NCBI RefSeq assembly: GCF_020524345.1
Contig: NZ_JAIVLH010000013.1
Location: forward strand, 62,001-126,000
Length of the DNA: 64,000 nt
DNA from: Metabacillus niabensis
Lineage (GTDB): Bacteria; Bacillota; Bacilli; Bacillales; Bacillaceae
Reading direction: 5' to 3'
The notes below the pieces were generated by a model, which saw only the letters and a program-made list of their open reading frames with translations, was not told where the DNA came from and searched no databases. Within the stretch, counting starts at the first letter, position 1. Each line of letters opens with the position of its first letter. The position numbers and the translations under genes were made by a program. This document shows, in pieces, positions 27,501-35,886 of this stretch.

Positions 27501-30500
27501 AAAATGCTTCTGCAAGTGGCGGAACAGGAAATTTCAATAAATCCTAAATCGGTTGAGTTGAACACGACGACCGAACAAAAGCTTTCACTTATTTGGAAAG
27601 ATATTTTGGAACAGAATCAAATAAGTAGAGAAGATCAATTTTTTCATATTGGTGGAAATTCAATCAATGCAGTTAAAGTTGTCAATCGTATTCGTGATCA
27701 ATTTAACATATCAATGGCACTACAGCAAATTTTTGTTACCCCTGTCCTTAAAGATCTGGCAGCTGCTATTGATCTTGAAACAGGTCAAGAAATAAAAATA
27801 ACCAGAAATCAAATTCGTCAATATCCTAAGAAAGAAGTATACGATTTGGCTCCAGTTCAATTGCCTGAATGGTATCTTCACGAGCTTGAACCAGAAAATC
27901 CGTTTTACAATGTGAGCTTTGAATTAATGTTTACAGGTGAGATGAATTTAGCAGCCTTTGAGAAAGCATGGCAGCATCTGATAAGTCGCCATTCAGCATT
28001 ACGCATCCGTTTTCGAAATAAAGACGGAGTACCTCAGCAAATCGTATCAAGTGAGCTACCATTTCAATTAGATAACATTTATGAAAATCGGAACTTTGTG
28101 TTAGAGAATGAATTGAATGAGGATATTCGAAAAGTTGCATATACCCATAATAATCAAGTGTTTGATTTTGAAAAAGGACCATTGTTTTCGGTTAGATTAG
28201 TGGAATATAGACAAAAGCAATTTTTGATGATGTTTGCTGCACATCATATTATTTGGGATGAGACTTCATCTATGAATCTTGTTTCAGAACTTAGCGAACT
28301 ATATAATGCTTATTCATTAAACAGAATACCAGATTTACCCCAACTGCAAATTGAATATACGGATTACGCTGAATGGATGAATTCATCAATCCGTGATGGG
28401 TCACTTGAGAAAGAACGCCAATATTGGTTAAACAAATTTGCTGATGTTCCTCCTCCACTTGAGTTGCCGACAGATTATCAGCGGCCTCCAGTCGTCACAT
28501 TTAATGGGGGAACGATTCTCGCCAATATTGAAAATGATTTACAGCAAAAGATTGAATCCTACTGTCAGCAAAATGGCATGACGCTGTATATGTTTTTGCT
28601 ATCGGTACTCAATTTACAGCTGCACCGACTTAGCGGACAAAATCGTTTTACCGTTGGGTCGCCAATCGTCAATAGAGATGACATCAATCTTGAGCATATG
28701 ATTGGATTGTTTGCTACTGCTATTCCGTTATCCTGTAACATTACAGAGAATATGACATTTGCACAATTGGCTGAACACAGTAAGCAAACGGCCATTGAAG
28801 CATATGAAAATCATCTTTATCCGAGTAATTTCGTCATCGATCAGTTGCAAATAGATCGAGATTTATCACGGTCTAAGTTATTTTCTGTTATGTATGGATT
28901 GCAGAATAATAAACAGAAATTATTAACATCACTTCATTTTGAAGGCTTGAGCTTTAACCCGCGTATCTTTGACTTTGTTGAAGATAGCTCACGATTTGAT
29001 CTTTCATTTGCATTTGATGAGCTGGAACATGGCATCGAAATCAATTTGAATTATAATAGTGATCTTTTTAAGAAATCGACAGCAGAGCGTTTGGTCGAGC
29101 AATTCATTTTGCTAACAGAGCAGGTAGTTGCTTCGCCTGATTTGGCAATCAAAAAGTACCAAATGGTTAATGAGATGGAGAAGCACAACATGATGGTTGA
29201 GTGGAATAAAACCGAACAACATTACGAGAATCAACTGTGCATTCATGAACTAATTGAAAAACAAGCTGCCAAAACGCCGGATATACCTGCGTTGTATAAA
29301 CAAGGATATACGTTAACGTATAACCAGCTAAACGAGAAGGCAAATCAACTTGCTCATTATTTGGTTAGTTTAGGTGTGAAGGCTGAAGAAAAGATCGGAG
29401 TCATGTTCGAACATTCTGCTGAACTGATCATTTCACTTCTTGCCATCATGAAGGCAGGAGGAGTCTATGTACCGCTCAACCCAGAGTTGCCGGGGGCACG
29501 GAAGTTGGAGATTTCGAAGACAGCCTCACTATCATGCATTGTTACAAATAGCTTTAATAGCTCTAGCATAGAAGCGTTCAATGGAAGAATTCTAGAATAT
29601 GATCGTATAAAGCTATCACTCTCTACAATGCCAAAAGATAACGTCAACAACCAGATAAATTCACATCATCTAGCGTATGTATTGTTCACATCTGGTACGA
29701 CGAATAAACCTAAAGGAATAGAAATTGAACACCGGGGTGTTGTTAATCTTTTCACATGGTTAACGCAAGAGTATCCGCTTGGCTTAAAGGATTCAGTGCT
29801 GATGATGACACCATATTCTTTTGATGCATCGTTATTGGAAATATTTTGGCCTTTAGCTCAAGGGGCTAAAATTGTCATACCCCAACAGGAAGAATTAAAA
29901 AATGTGTACGCACTAGGTGAACTGGCCTATCAACATCGGGTAGCATTTCTTCAATTTGTTCCTATCATGTTGGAGGAATTTATACATGCGAGACGGAATA
30001 ACGAGATTCCTGAGTTACCGTTTTTACGGTATGTCATTTGTGGCGGAGCACCATTAACACGTAAAATACATGACAAATTCAAGGAGCAGTTCAATTGCCG
30101 ATTAAGCAATCACTATGGGCCAACAGAAGTGACTGTTGATTCTGTAGTATTTGAGTGTAACAGGGAATATGAAGGTGATATCGTTCCAATTGGCAGGCCG
30201 ATCGCTAATACGAAATTGTATGTGTTAGACGAATGGTTGAATATTGTACCGGTCGGTGTTCCAGGTGAGTTATATATTCAATCTGATGGTCTGGCCCGCG
30301 GTTACTTGAACGATCCTATAAAAACGGAAGAAAGCTTTATTGATCACCCATTTTCTAATGAACCTGATAGCAAACTATACAAAACAGGAGATATTGTCCG
30401 CTATTTGAAAGATGGAATGATTCAGTATATCGGACGAAAAGATAATCAAGTAAAGGTTCGCGGCAACAGGGTGGAATTAGAAGAAGTGGAAACCGTACTT

Positions 30501-31850
30501 ATGCAGCATCCTGAAATCGGCCGTTCAGCTATCGTACATCAGAAAGACGAACGTCAAGATGGACTGATTGCATATGTCGAGCTTGCAGATGAAATGAAAC
30601 TATTTAAAGAAGACAAAAAGCTCAATCTGTTTACGATTTCACAAATACCTGACTTACAGGATGGGATGAATCGTCTGCATAGACAAGCTTGGCCGGCTTA
30701 TTTTTTCGGAGATGAAATCATGGTAGCAAATTGGCCGAAATTATTTCATAGATTTCCAGATTACCAGTTTGCGCTAACACTCGAAAATGGGGATATTGCA
30801 GCTGTCGGTAATACCGTACCGATCAGATGGAACGGTACACTTGATGATCTGCCTGATGGATGGGATGAAGGACTGGTACGCGGAATGGAACAATCGGATA
30901 AGAATACCATCCCTGATACCTTACTTGTATTAGCTGGTGTCGTTAATGAAAACTATCAAGGGCAAGGCTTTGCATCCATACTTATCGAAGCATTCAAGAA
31001 GATTGCTGCTGGACATAAGCTGAAGCGTATCATCCTGCCTGTTCGTCCAACGGGTAAAAGCTTATATCCTAAACATTCATTTTCTGAATATTGTCAACTT
31101 ACTAGAGAAGATGGATTTCCTGTTGATCATTGGCTGCGAACACATATCAAAGCAGGTGGGGAAATCTTGAAAAATGCGGAAGCCTCACAACGTATAGAGG
31201 GTAGTATAGAGGATTGGGAACATTGGGCAAATACAACATTTTCAAAAACCGGCTATTACCACCTAAAGGATACGTTACAGCCTGTTTGGATCGACATTGA
31301 AAAAGGTGGTGGAGTCTACAAGGATCCGAGTGTATGGTTCCAACACTTTCTACCAGCTAAAAAAGAAGAATGTGGTTGGAGACCAATAAACCCTGAAGGA
31401 CTGCTAGATGATATAAAACAAAGGCTACCGGACTACATGGTGCCACAGCAGATCAACTTCGTTAAGAAAATGCCATTAACTGCTAGCGGTAAAATAGACA
31501 AAAAAGCTTTAATTCAGCAGGAAACCTTTCAGGAACAAACACGGGAATTGGTCGCTCCTCAAACTGAAACAGAAGCAATTGTTTTGAAGATTTGGAAAGA
31601 AATATTACAACTGGAAGAGATCAGTGTAACTGACAGTTTCTTTGAGTTAGGGGGACATTCCTTAAAAGCAACTGCTGTTGTAGCACGGATTAACACAACA
31701 TTTGAATGTGCGCTCTCACTTAGGGAAATGTTTGAAGCTCTCACGATTCGCAGCTTGGCAACAGTTATTGAAAACAAAAAGATCGAACCGAGTAATGATA
31801 CAGGGATTCGTTTTAAAAAAGTCGAACGTCGTGTAAGAACAAAAAATTAA
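24504..31850 (+). CDS. NRPS C-A-T-C*-A(interrupted by GNAT-like domain)-T
   Basis: A 2448-aa two-module NRPS. First module: C with HHSIADG near 145, A (about 483-1000) with YTSGSTGNPKG and AYGPTECSDD, code read as DVWEINADD(K), T with GGNSIN near 1050. The acidic pocket (Glu 278, Asp 330/331 in GrsA numbering) suggests a basic or diamino substrate. Second module: C whose motif reads HHIIWDE (1247-1253) instead of HHxxxDG, A from about 1580 with FTSGTTNKPKG and HYGPTEVTVD, code DALQIGHVD(K). After motif A8 (about 1977-1996) the A domain is broken by about 265 residues (2025-2290) that contain a GNAT acyl-CoA motif, NYQGQGFASILIEAF, near 2150; the A domain then resumes with LPDYMVP and SGKIDKK. 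T: GGHSLK near 2383. Confidence 0.92.
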   Translation: MKTQTDQTFDKYEVSHTQKRFWFLDQFDYSNDESIRSMSNVSTVFTLTGQLDVSIFQKTIQDLTDRHQSLRTCFKEENGTPLQLVFQKLDISVPVKVVNPDQPEVQVEQWIQEELTTPFDLRQAPLVRVLLYRLSAEKHVCLIVAHHSIADGLALDIILSELMTLYRANVNMMSNPLPEPNIQYSDYAHWHNSMLHPSTSELGEQREFWLDSLSGELPDLNFPLDRQREKVRSYKGAAIPIIIEGEWLTNLKKSCERLDVSVYMFLLGVMNVLLAKYTRNDDIIVGTSFSGRFHPELTSVIGSFINTLPVRNQVKGEETFQEFVKQIKKVVLAIQENQAYPFDKIVEDLGVQRNSSRHPVYDVLFEMHTLHSDEKEIREIVPGLSISFEHSLNTIRYSPFDFAFELFQKEGKIEGYIQYATSLFDQETMERLGNHFLKLVQQAIEHPDKPICQMDMLSDQERNQILKDFNHLTMDFPVHASFPMLFEEQVRKIPNRYAVSYLDEKVTYNELNERANRLAHFLISQDVNPGEIVAVMSERNIFWLTSLLAIFKCGAVYVPIDPNLPDERVMYVLNDSATTCLITQESFVERVTAFDTDKVETVVCPDMYGHELHVSGKTHKLFTGQQILAFPSNNPELEICSDHPAYMIYTSGSTGNPKGAIVRHNGMINHLYCKIDSLQLTKEDIVGQNASISFDVSIWQSLVALLAGGETSIITFEAGRDQELLFDHLRSHHITVIETVPSLLYAFLDTVNGMKEHERRLPTLRWMITNGEELPSKLVTNWFEMFPDIPLINAYGPTECSDDVTQHVMRKEENNEQQNTRIPIGKPLPNMRLYIVDQFNQLAPIGVKGEILIAGIGVGKGYWKNQKLTEQKFIENPFALQSNEKTAYRTGDLGCWLPDGSLEFTSRIDFQVKIRGFRIELGEVEATINQHERVSEAAVIVKKQNNGDSILIAFYTSKHQLDSNQLRSYMQEKLPYYMVPAINIKIDKMPLLTSEKIDRKMLLQVAEQEISINPKSVELNTTTEQKLSLIWKDILEQNQISREDQFFHIGGNSINAVKVVNRIRDQFNISMALQQIFVTPVLKDLAAAIDLETGQEIKITRNQIRQYPKKEVYDLAPVQLPEWYLHELEPENPFYNVSFELMFTGEMNLAAFEKAWQHLISRHSALRIRFRNKDGVPQQIVSSELPFQLDNIYENRNFVLENELNEDIRKVAYTHNNQVFDFEKGPLFSVRLVEYRQKQFLMMFAAHHIIWDETSSMNLVSELSELYNAYSLNRIPDLPQLQIEYTDYAEWMNSSIRDGSLEKERQYWLNKFADVPPPLELPTDYQRPPVVTFNGGTILANIENDLQQKIESYCQQNGMTLYMFLLSVLNLQLHRLSGQNRFTVGSPIVNRDDINLEHMIGLFATAIPLSCNITENMTFAQLAEHSKQTAIEAYENHLYPSNFVIDQLQIDRDLSRSKLFSVMYGLQNNKQKLLTSLHFEGLSFNPRIFDFVEDSSRFDLSFAFDELEHGIEINLNYNSDLFKKSTAERLVEQFILLTEQVVASPDLAIKKYQMVNEMEKHNMMVEWNKTEQHYENQLCIHELIEKQAAKTPDIPALYKQGYTLTYNQLNEKANQLAHYLVSLGVKAEEKIGVMFEHSAELIISLLAIMKAGGVYVPLNPELPGARKLEISKTASLSCIVTNSFNSSSIEAFNGRILEYDRIKLSLSTMPKDNVNNQINSHHLAYVLFTSGTTNKPKGIEIEHRGVVNLFTWLTQEYPLGLKDSVLMMTPYSFDASLLEIFWPLAQGAKIVIPQQEELKNVYALGELAYQHRVAFLQFVPIMLEEFIHARRNNEIPELPFLRYVICGGAPLTRKIHDKFKEQFNCRLSNHYGPTEVTVDSVVFECNREYEGDIVPIGRPIANTKLYVLDEWLNIVPVGVPGELYIQSDGLARGYLNDPIKTEESFIDHPFSNEPDSKLYKTGDIVRYLKDGMIQYIGRKDNQVKVRGNRVELEEVETVLMQHPEIGRSAIVHQKDERQDGLIAYVELADEMKLFKEDKKLNLFTISQIPDLQDGMNRLHRQAWPAYFFGDEIMVANWPKLFHRFPDYQFALTLENGDIAAVGNTVPIRWNGTLDDLPDGWDEGLVRGMEQSDKNTIPDTLLVLAGVVNENYQGQGFASILIEAFKKIAAGHKLKRIILPVRPTGKSLYPKHSFSEYCQLTREDGFPVDHWLRTHIKAGGEILKNAEASQRIEGSIEDWEHWANTTFSKTGYYHLKDTLQPVWIDIEKGGGVYKDPSVWFQHFLPAKKEECGWRPINPEGLLDDIKQRLPDYMVPQQINFVKKMPLTASGKIDKKALIQQETFQEQTRELVAPQTETEAIVLKIWKEILQLEEISVTDSFFELGGHSLKATAVVARINTTFECALSLREMFEALTIRSLATVIENKKIEPSNDTGIRFKKVERRVRTKN

Positions 31851-31958
31851 AGGCTTATCTTTAGAATAGTTGGTTAGATGTTGCTTTCTAGAGAAAGTAT
31901 ATATGGAACACAAAAATTAGATCCGGAAGATTACGGTGAATTGAAGGGAGAATAACCA

Positions 31959-34900
31959 TTGAATTCTCCAATTTTACAAAAACTAACAATCTGTTTTTTT
32001 ATGATGATTCTGTTTCTTTTATTTCCTCAAAAAGCATTCACCATTGCTGATGTTCAACCAAATGTATCACCTGAACGGATAAGTGAAATCGAGCAGTGGG
32101 TACAGGAACAAATGAAGAAAGCAGAAATACCCGGCATGTCTGTCACGATTGTAAATGGAAAAGAGACATTGTATCAGCAGGGATTTGGTTATTCTGATCT
32201 ATCCGAAAAGACACCAGTGTCAGATGCTACTGTTTTTGAAATCGGCTCTAATAGCAAGGCCTTTACAGCTCTTGCGGTGTTGAAGCTTGAGAAAGAAGGT
32301 AAGTTGAAACTAAGCGATCCTGTTGAAGACTATATCCCTTGGCTGAAGGTTACGTTTAATGGAAAACCTGCGGTGATTACAATCGAGCAATTGCTTCATC
32401 ATACTAGTGGGATTCCATTTGAGACAATAGGAAAGCTCCCAGAAGGCTATGGTGAGGACGCACTAGAGAATACAGTACGTATTCTCGAAGATTACCAGTT
32501 AAACAGGGAGCCTGGTGAAAGCTTTGAATATGCAACAATCAATTATGATGTTCTTGGTCTTGTGATTGAAAAGCTTACAGAACAATCCTTTGCCGATTAT
32601 ATGGGGGAACAAATTTTTAAACCTTTAGGACTGTCAGATACATTTGTAATGAAAGAACCTGATGTGCCAAAAGAAGCAGCGACAGGATATAAATTTGGCT
32701 ATACTGATCCACGTCCATATGAACCGCCATATTATGTGGGTAATGCACCAGCGGGATATGTCATGAGCAATGCTCGGGATATGGCTTTATGGCTTAAAAT
32801 TCAACTTGGCGCTATACGTGATGGAAGCTTCGATTTCTCTCTAATCGATGCTTCCCATCTTGCAAACCGCTCTGTCAAACCGGATTTCAATGGCTCCTCT
32901 TATGCTGCAGGATGGGATGTGTTTCAGAAGGGTAAAGGTGAAATCTCACATGCCGGAAATAACCCTACTTTTTCATCGTTTATTAGTATGCGTCCAGGTG
33001 AGGAAATTGGGGTTGTTGTTTTAGCGAATATTAACACAGATTACACCCAGGTCATTGGTCAAGGAATTCTTCATCAATTGATTGGGGAAGAACCACCATT
33101 GGTAACGTCAGACACATATAAAAAAGTAGATTCTATTGCTGTTGGACTGATTGTTGCCTTGCTGCCGATTAGCATCATTATATTTATATATGTGCTTACA
33201 ACAATTAGAGCCATTATTAGAGGAGAACGACGCGGAGTTTTTAACAAGATCCGATCTTATTTCTCTCTTTTGCTTCATTTGCTTGTGCTTGGAGCTGTGG
33301 CAATGGCTATTTATAAAGTGCCTGACATTTTGTTTTATAAGCTGACATGGCGGTTTATCCAAGTTTGGATGCCAGGAACAGTATTAACGGCTGTTTGGCT
33401 TATCATCATAGCAGGAGGCTTATATGCGATTTATTCTTTGCTTCTCACCTTTTTTCCGAAAAAGAAGGAGAAATCGTTTTTAAAACCCATTGTCCTCGGG
33501 GTAATAAGCGGTGTTGGGAATGCCTTTGTTATTTTTATCATTAATGAATCAATCGTCCGAACAAACAATTTAACAAATGGCTTACTTTTCTACTTTGTCA
33601 TAGCTATTGTGATGTATGTGGTCGGACAACGCTATGTACGGGCTATTCTTGTAAATCTGACTAACGAGATTATTTATGAAAAAAGGATCGAGTTAATTGA
33701 TAAGTTATTGAATACGCGTTTCTCAATATTGGAAGGAATGGAACGCGGACGTGTCGAGGCAACACTTAACAATGATACTGAGGTTATTAGCCGTTCCATC
33801 GGAATTGTGATTTCAGGTGCAACGAATTTAATAACACTTGTTTTTTGCTTTCTTTATCTAGGTGTGATGAATGTATACGCGTTGTTCCTTTCCATTGTCA
33901 TCATCGTCTTTTTAGCCATTCTGTATTTAGTTGTCGGTAACCGGGCCAACAAAATCATGGAGGAAACGCGTGATTTGCAAAATGTTTTTTTCGGTTTTAT
34001 CTCAGACATGCTGAATGGTTTCAAAGAGCTTACACTGAACATCAAGAAACGTCGTGATTTCCGTAAAGGAATTCAGGAAAGCTGTAAAAGTTACAAAGAA
34101 AAGCGAAACATATACCAATTGCGTTATTCCGATATTTTCGTATTAGGTGAACTGTTATTTGTCCTGGTCATTGGTTGTGTTGTTTTTGTTTTTCCAGAGA
34201 TCTTTAAGCAGATGGATCAAATTATGCTTAGCAACTATGTATTTGTTTTTTTATACATGACAGGTCCTGTCAATCAGTTGCTTGATAGCGTCCCACACTT
34301 TGCGCAAATTCGAGTAAGCTGGGATCGAATCAAGCAGATGAATAAAGAGTTGAATTCACTCGTGGAACATCCAACTGATAGCCATAATTTCAATGAAACT
34401 GAGTCTGTTCAATTAAAGATGAATGACGTGACATACAGCTATAATGTGGGAAATGATGCAACTCATTCAAGCTTTGAGGTAGGTCCAATTAATTATGAGT
34501 TTCGAAGTGGATCCATTGTTTTTATTACAGGGGGAAACGGCAGTGGGAAATCAACATTCGCTAAGCTGCTTACAGGATTGTATGAACCAGATGCTGGTCA
34601 TATAATCCTAAATGGTGAGTCGGTTTCACCAATGGAATTAGGGCAATACTATTCTGCTATTTTCGGAGATTATCATTTGTTTGATCGTTTTTACGGTATA
34701 GATTGGCAAGCAAAGGAAGTTGAAATGAATGATTACCTGGAACGCTTGGAATTACAAGATAAGCTTAAGATACAGAATGGGGTGTTTAGTACGACAAAGC
34801 TATCAACAGGTCAGAAAAAAAGGCTTGCCCTCCTCATCACCTATCTTGAGGACAAGCCGATCTGTTTATTTGATGAATGGGCCGCAGATCAAGATCCCGA

Positions 34901-35069
34901 ATATCGTCGTTTCTTTTACGAAGTTCTATTGCCGGAAATGAAAGCAAGCGGGAAATGTATTATTGCTATTACCCATGACGATCATTATTTTCATCTTGCT
35001 GATCACATGATTAAGATGGACATGGGACAAATGTCGGTACTGGAACCGGCAGCTCAAAAATCTATATAA
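31959..35069 (+). CDS. Prodrug-activating D-asparaginyl peptidase fused to cyclic-peptide ABC exporter
   Basis: A 1036-aa membrane protein. An N-terminal signal sequence (FFMMILFLLFPQKAF) is followed by a beta-lactamase/class C-like serine hydrolase with the SxxK motif at Ser97-Lys100 (GSNSKAFTA) and Tyr191 in FEYATINYD, matching the Ser95/Lys98/Tyr186 pattern of ClbP. Three transmembrane helices follow (about 390-415, 432-455, 471-496), as in ClbP and XcnG. The chain then continues into a six-helix ABC membrane domain and a nucleotide-binding domain: Walker A GGNGSGKST near 858, signature LSTGQKK near 948, Walker B ICLFDEWAADQDP near 968, and THDD. The ABC half resembles the SyrD/PvdE exporters. 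TTG 31959 is the start, eight bases after AAGGGAG. Expected role: export of the acylated prodrug and removal of acyl-D-Asn outside. Confidence 0.9.
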   Translation: MNSPILQKLTICFFMMILFLLFPQKAFTIADVQPNVSPERISEIEQWVQEQMKKAEIPGMSVTIVNGKETLYQQGFGYSDLSEKTPVSDATVFEIGSNSKAFTALAVLKLEKEGKLKLSDPVEDYIPWLKVTFNGKPAVITIEQLLHHTSGIPFETIGKLPEGYGEDALENTVRILEDYQLNREPGESFEYATINYDVLGLVIEKLTEQSFADYMGEQIFKPLGLSDTFVMKEPDVPKEAATGYKFGYTDPRPYEPPYYVGNAPAGYVMSNARDMALWLKIQLGAIRDGSFDFSLIDASHLANRSVKPDFNGSSYAAGWDVFQKGKGEISHAGNNPTFSSFISMRPGEEIGVVVLANINTDYTQVIGQGILHQLIGEEPPLVTSDTYKKVDSIAVGLIVALLPISIIIFIYVLTTIRAIIRGERRGVFNKIRSYFSLLLHLLVLGAVAMAIYKVPDILFYKLTWRFIQVWMPGTVLTAVWLIIIAGGLYAIYSLLLTFFPKKKEKSFLKPIVLGVISGVGNAFVIFIINESIVRTNNLTNGLLFYFVIAIVMYVVGQRYVRAILVNLTNEIIYEKRIELIDKLLNTRFSILEGMERGRVEATLNNDTEVISRSIGIVISGATNLITLVFCFLYLGVMNVYALFLSIVIIVFLAILYLVVGNRANKIMEETRDLQNVFFGFISDMLNGFKELTLNIKKRRDFRKGIQESCKSYKEKRNIYQLRYSDIFVLGELLFVLVIGCVVFVFPEIFKQMDQIMLSNYVFVFLYMTGPVNQLLDSVPHFAQIRVSWDRIKQMNKELNSLVEHPTDSHNFNETESVQLKMNDVTYSYNVGNDATHSSFEVGPINYEFRSGSIVFITGGNGSGKSTFAKLLTGLYEPDAGHIILNGESVSPMELGQYYSAIFGDYHLFDRFYGIDWQAKEVEMNDYLERLELQDKLKIQNGVFSTTKLSTGQKKRLALLITYLEDKPICLFDEWAADQDPEYRRFFYEVLLPEMKASGKCIIAITHDDHYFHLADHMIKMDMGQMSVLEPAAQKSI

Positions 35070-35160
35070 ATAGAAGTTATAGGTGAGTGGTTAAGCCTTT
35101 TTGTATATCCTCATCACTCATAACTCCTGTAGGTCATTGGAGGAATAGAGGTGAAAATGA

Positions 35161-35874
35161 ATGAAAACCATTTTGTTTTGCATTCCTTATGCAGGTGATT
35201 CAGCCACCATTTATTTGCAATGGAAACAGCTACTTGGAAATCATATTGAACTTTATCCGCTTGAACTTGCCGGCAGAGGAGCCAGATATGACGAACCTTT
35301 TGATTCGGATTTCACCAGCATGAGGAACGATCTTGCAGCCCAAATAACACATTATGCAAGAGGTAAACAATATGTGGTCTTTGGTCACAGCATGGGGGCG
35401 GTCTTGGCGTATGAACTCTATTATTTGCTAAGTGAAGAGGGATTTCCACAGCCTCGGCATTTATTTCTTTCTGGCCGTCCGGCACCTGCCCAAAATGCCC
35501 GAAAAAAAAGTTTTTTATCCAAGCTTGTTCATAAGAAGGTTGGAGAGTTATTTCAACAAAGTAGAGATATACCAAATGAGATCGCGAAACACCCGGAACT
35601 GGCTAAAAAATTCAGACAAGTACTTAAATCAGATCTTCGCATTATGAATACATATAATTCTATGCCCAAACAAGAAAAAATGAAGTGTCCCGTCACTATT
35701 TTTAGCGGGAAGCAGGATGAAATCAGTGAGGAAGAAATACTAGCGTGGAGAGATCATTCTAACAATGATTGCAAGATTGTATGGGTAAAAGGTGATCATT
35801 TTTTCCTGCATACCAGAAAAGAAGAATTGGTCTCAGTCATCAATCAGTCGATTCCTGAAATAATTTCTAGTTAG
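35161..35874 (+). CDS. Second type II thioesterase (alpha/beta hydrolase)
   Basis: A 237-aa external thioesterase: CIPYAGDSATIYLQW at the N-terminus, GHSMGAVLAYEL with Ser at about residue 77, and GDHFFLH with the catalytic His. It differs clearly from the thioesterase at 8264, for example PYAGDS in place of PYAGGG. It is placed between the peptidase-exporter and the next NRPS gene, only 12 bases ahead of that gene. Either editing or off-loading of the finished chain is possible, since the last NRPS has no TE domain. Start ATG follows GAGGTG. Confidence 0.9.
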   Translation: MKTILFCIPYAGDSATIYLQWKQLLGNHIELYPLELAGRGARYDEPFDSDFTSMRNDLAAQITHYARGKQYVVFGHSMGAVLAYELYYLLSEEGFPQPRHLFLSGRPAPAQNARKKSFLSKLVHKKVGELFQQSRDIPNEIAKHPELAKKFRQVLKSDLRIMNTYNSMPKQEKMKCPVTIFSGKQDEISEEEILAWRDHSNNDCKIVWVKGDHFFLHTRKEELVSVINQSIPEIISS

Positions 35875-35886
35875 GAGAATGACAAG

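Noticed and set aside
35075-35125. Imperfect hairpin between the peptidase-exporter and the second thioesterase gene
   Set aside because: AGTTAT/ATAACT and GGTGAG/CTCATC can pair but the loop is long and no U-run follows; too weak to call a terminator.
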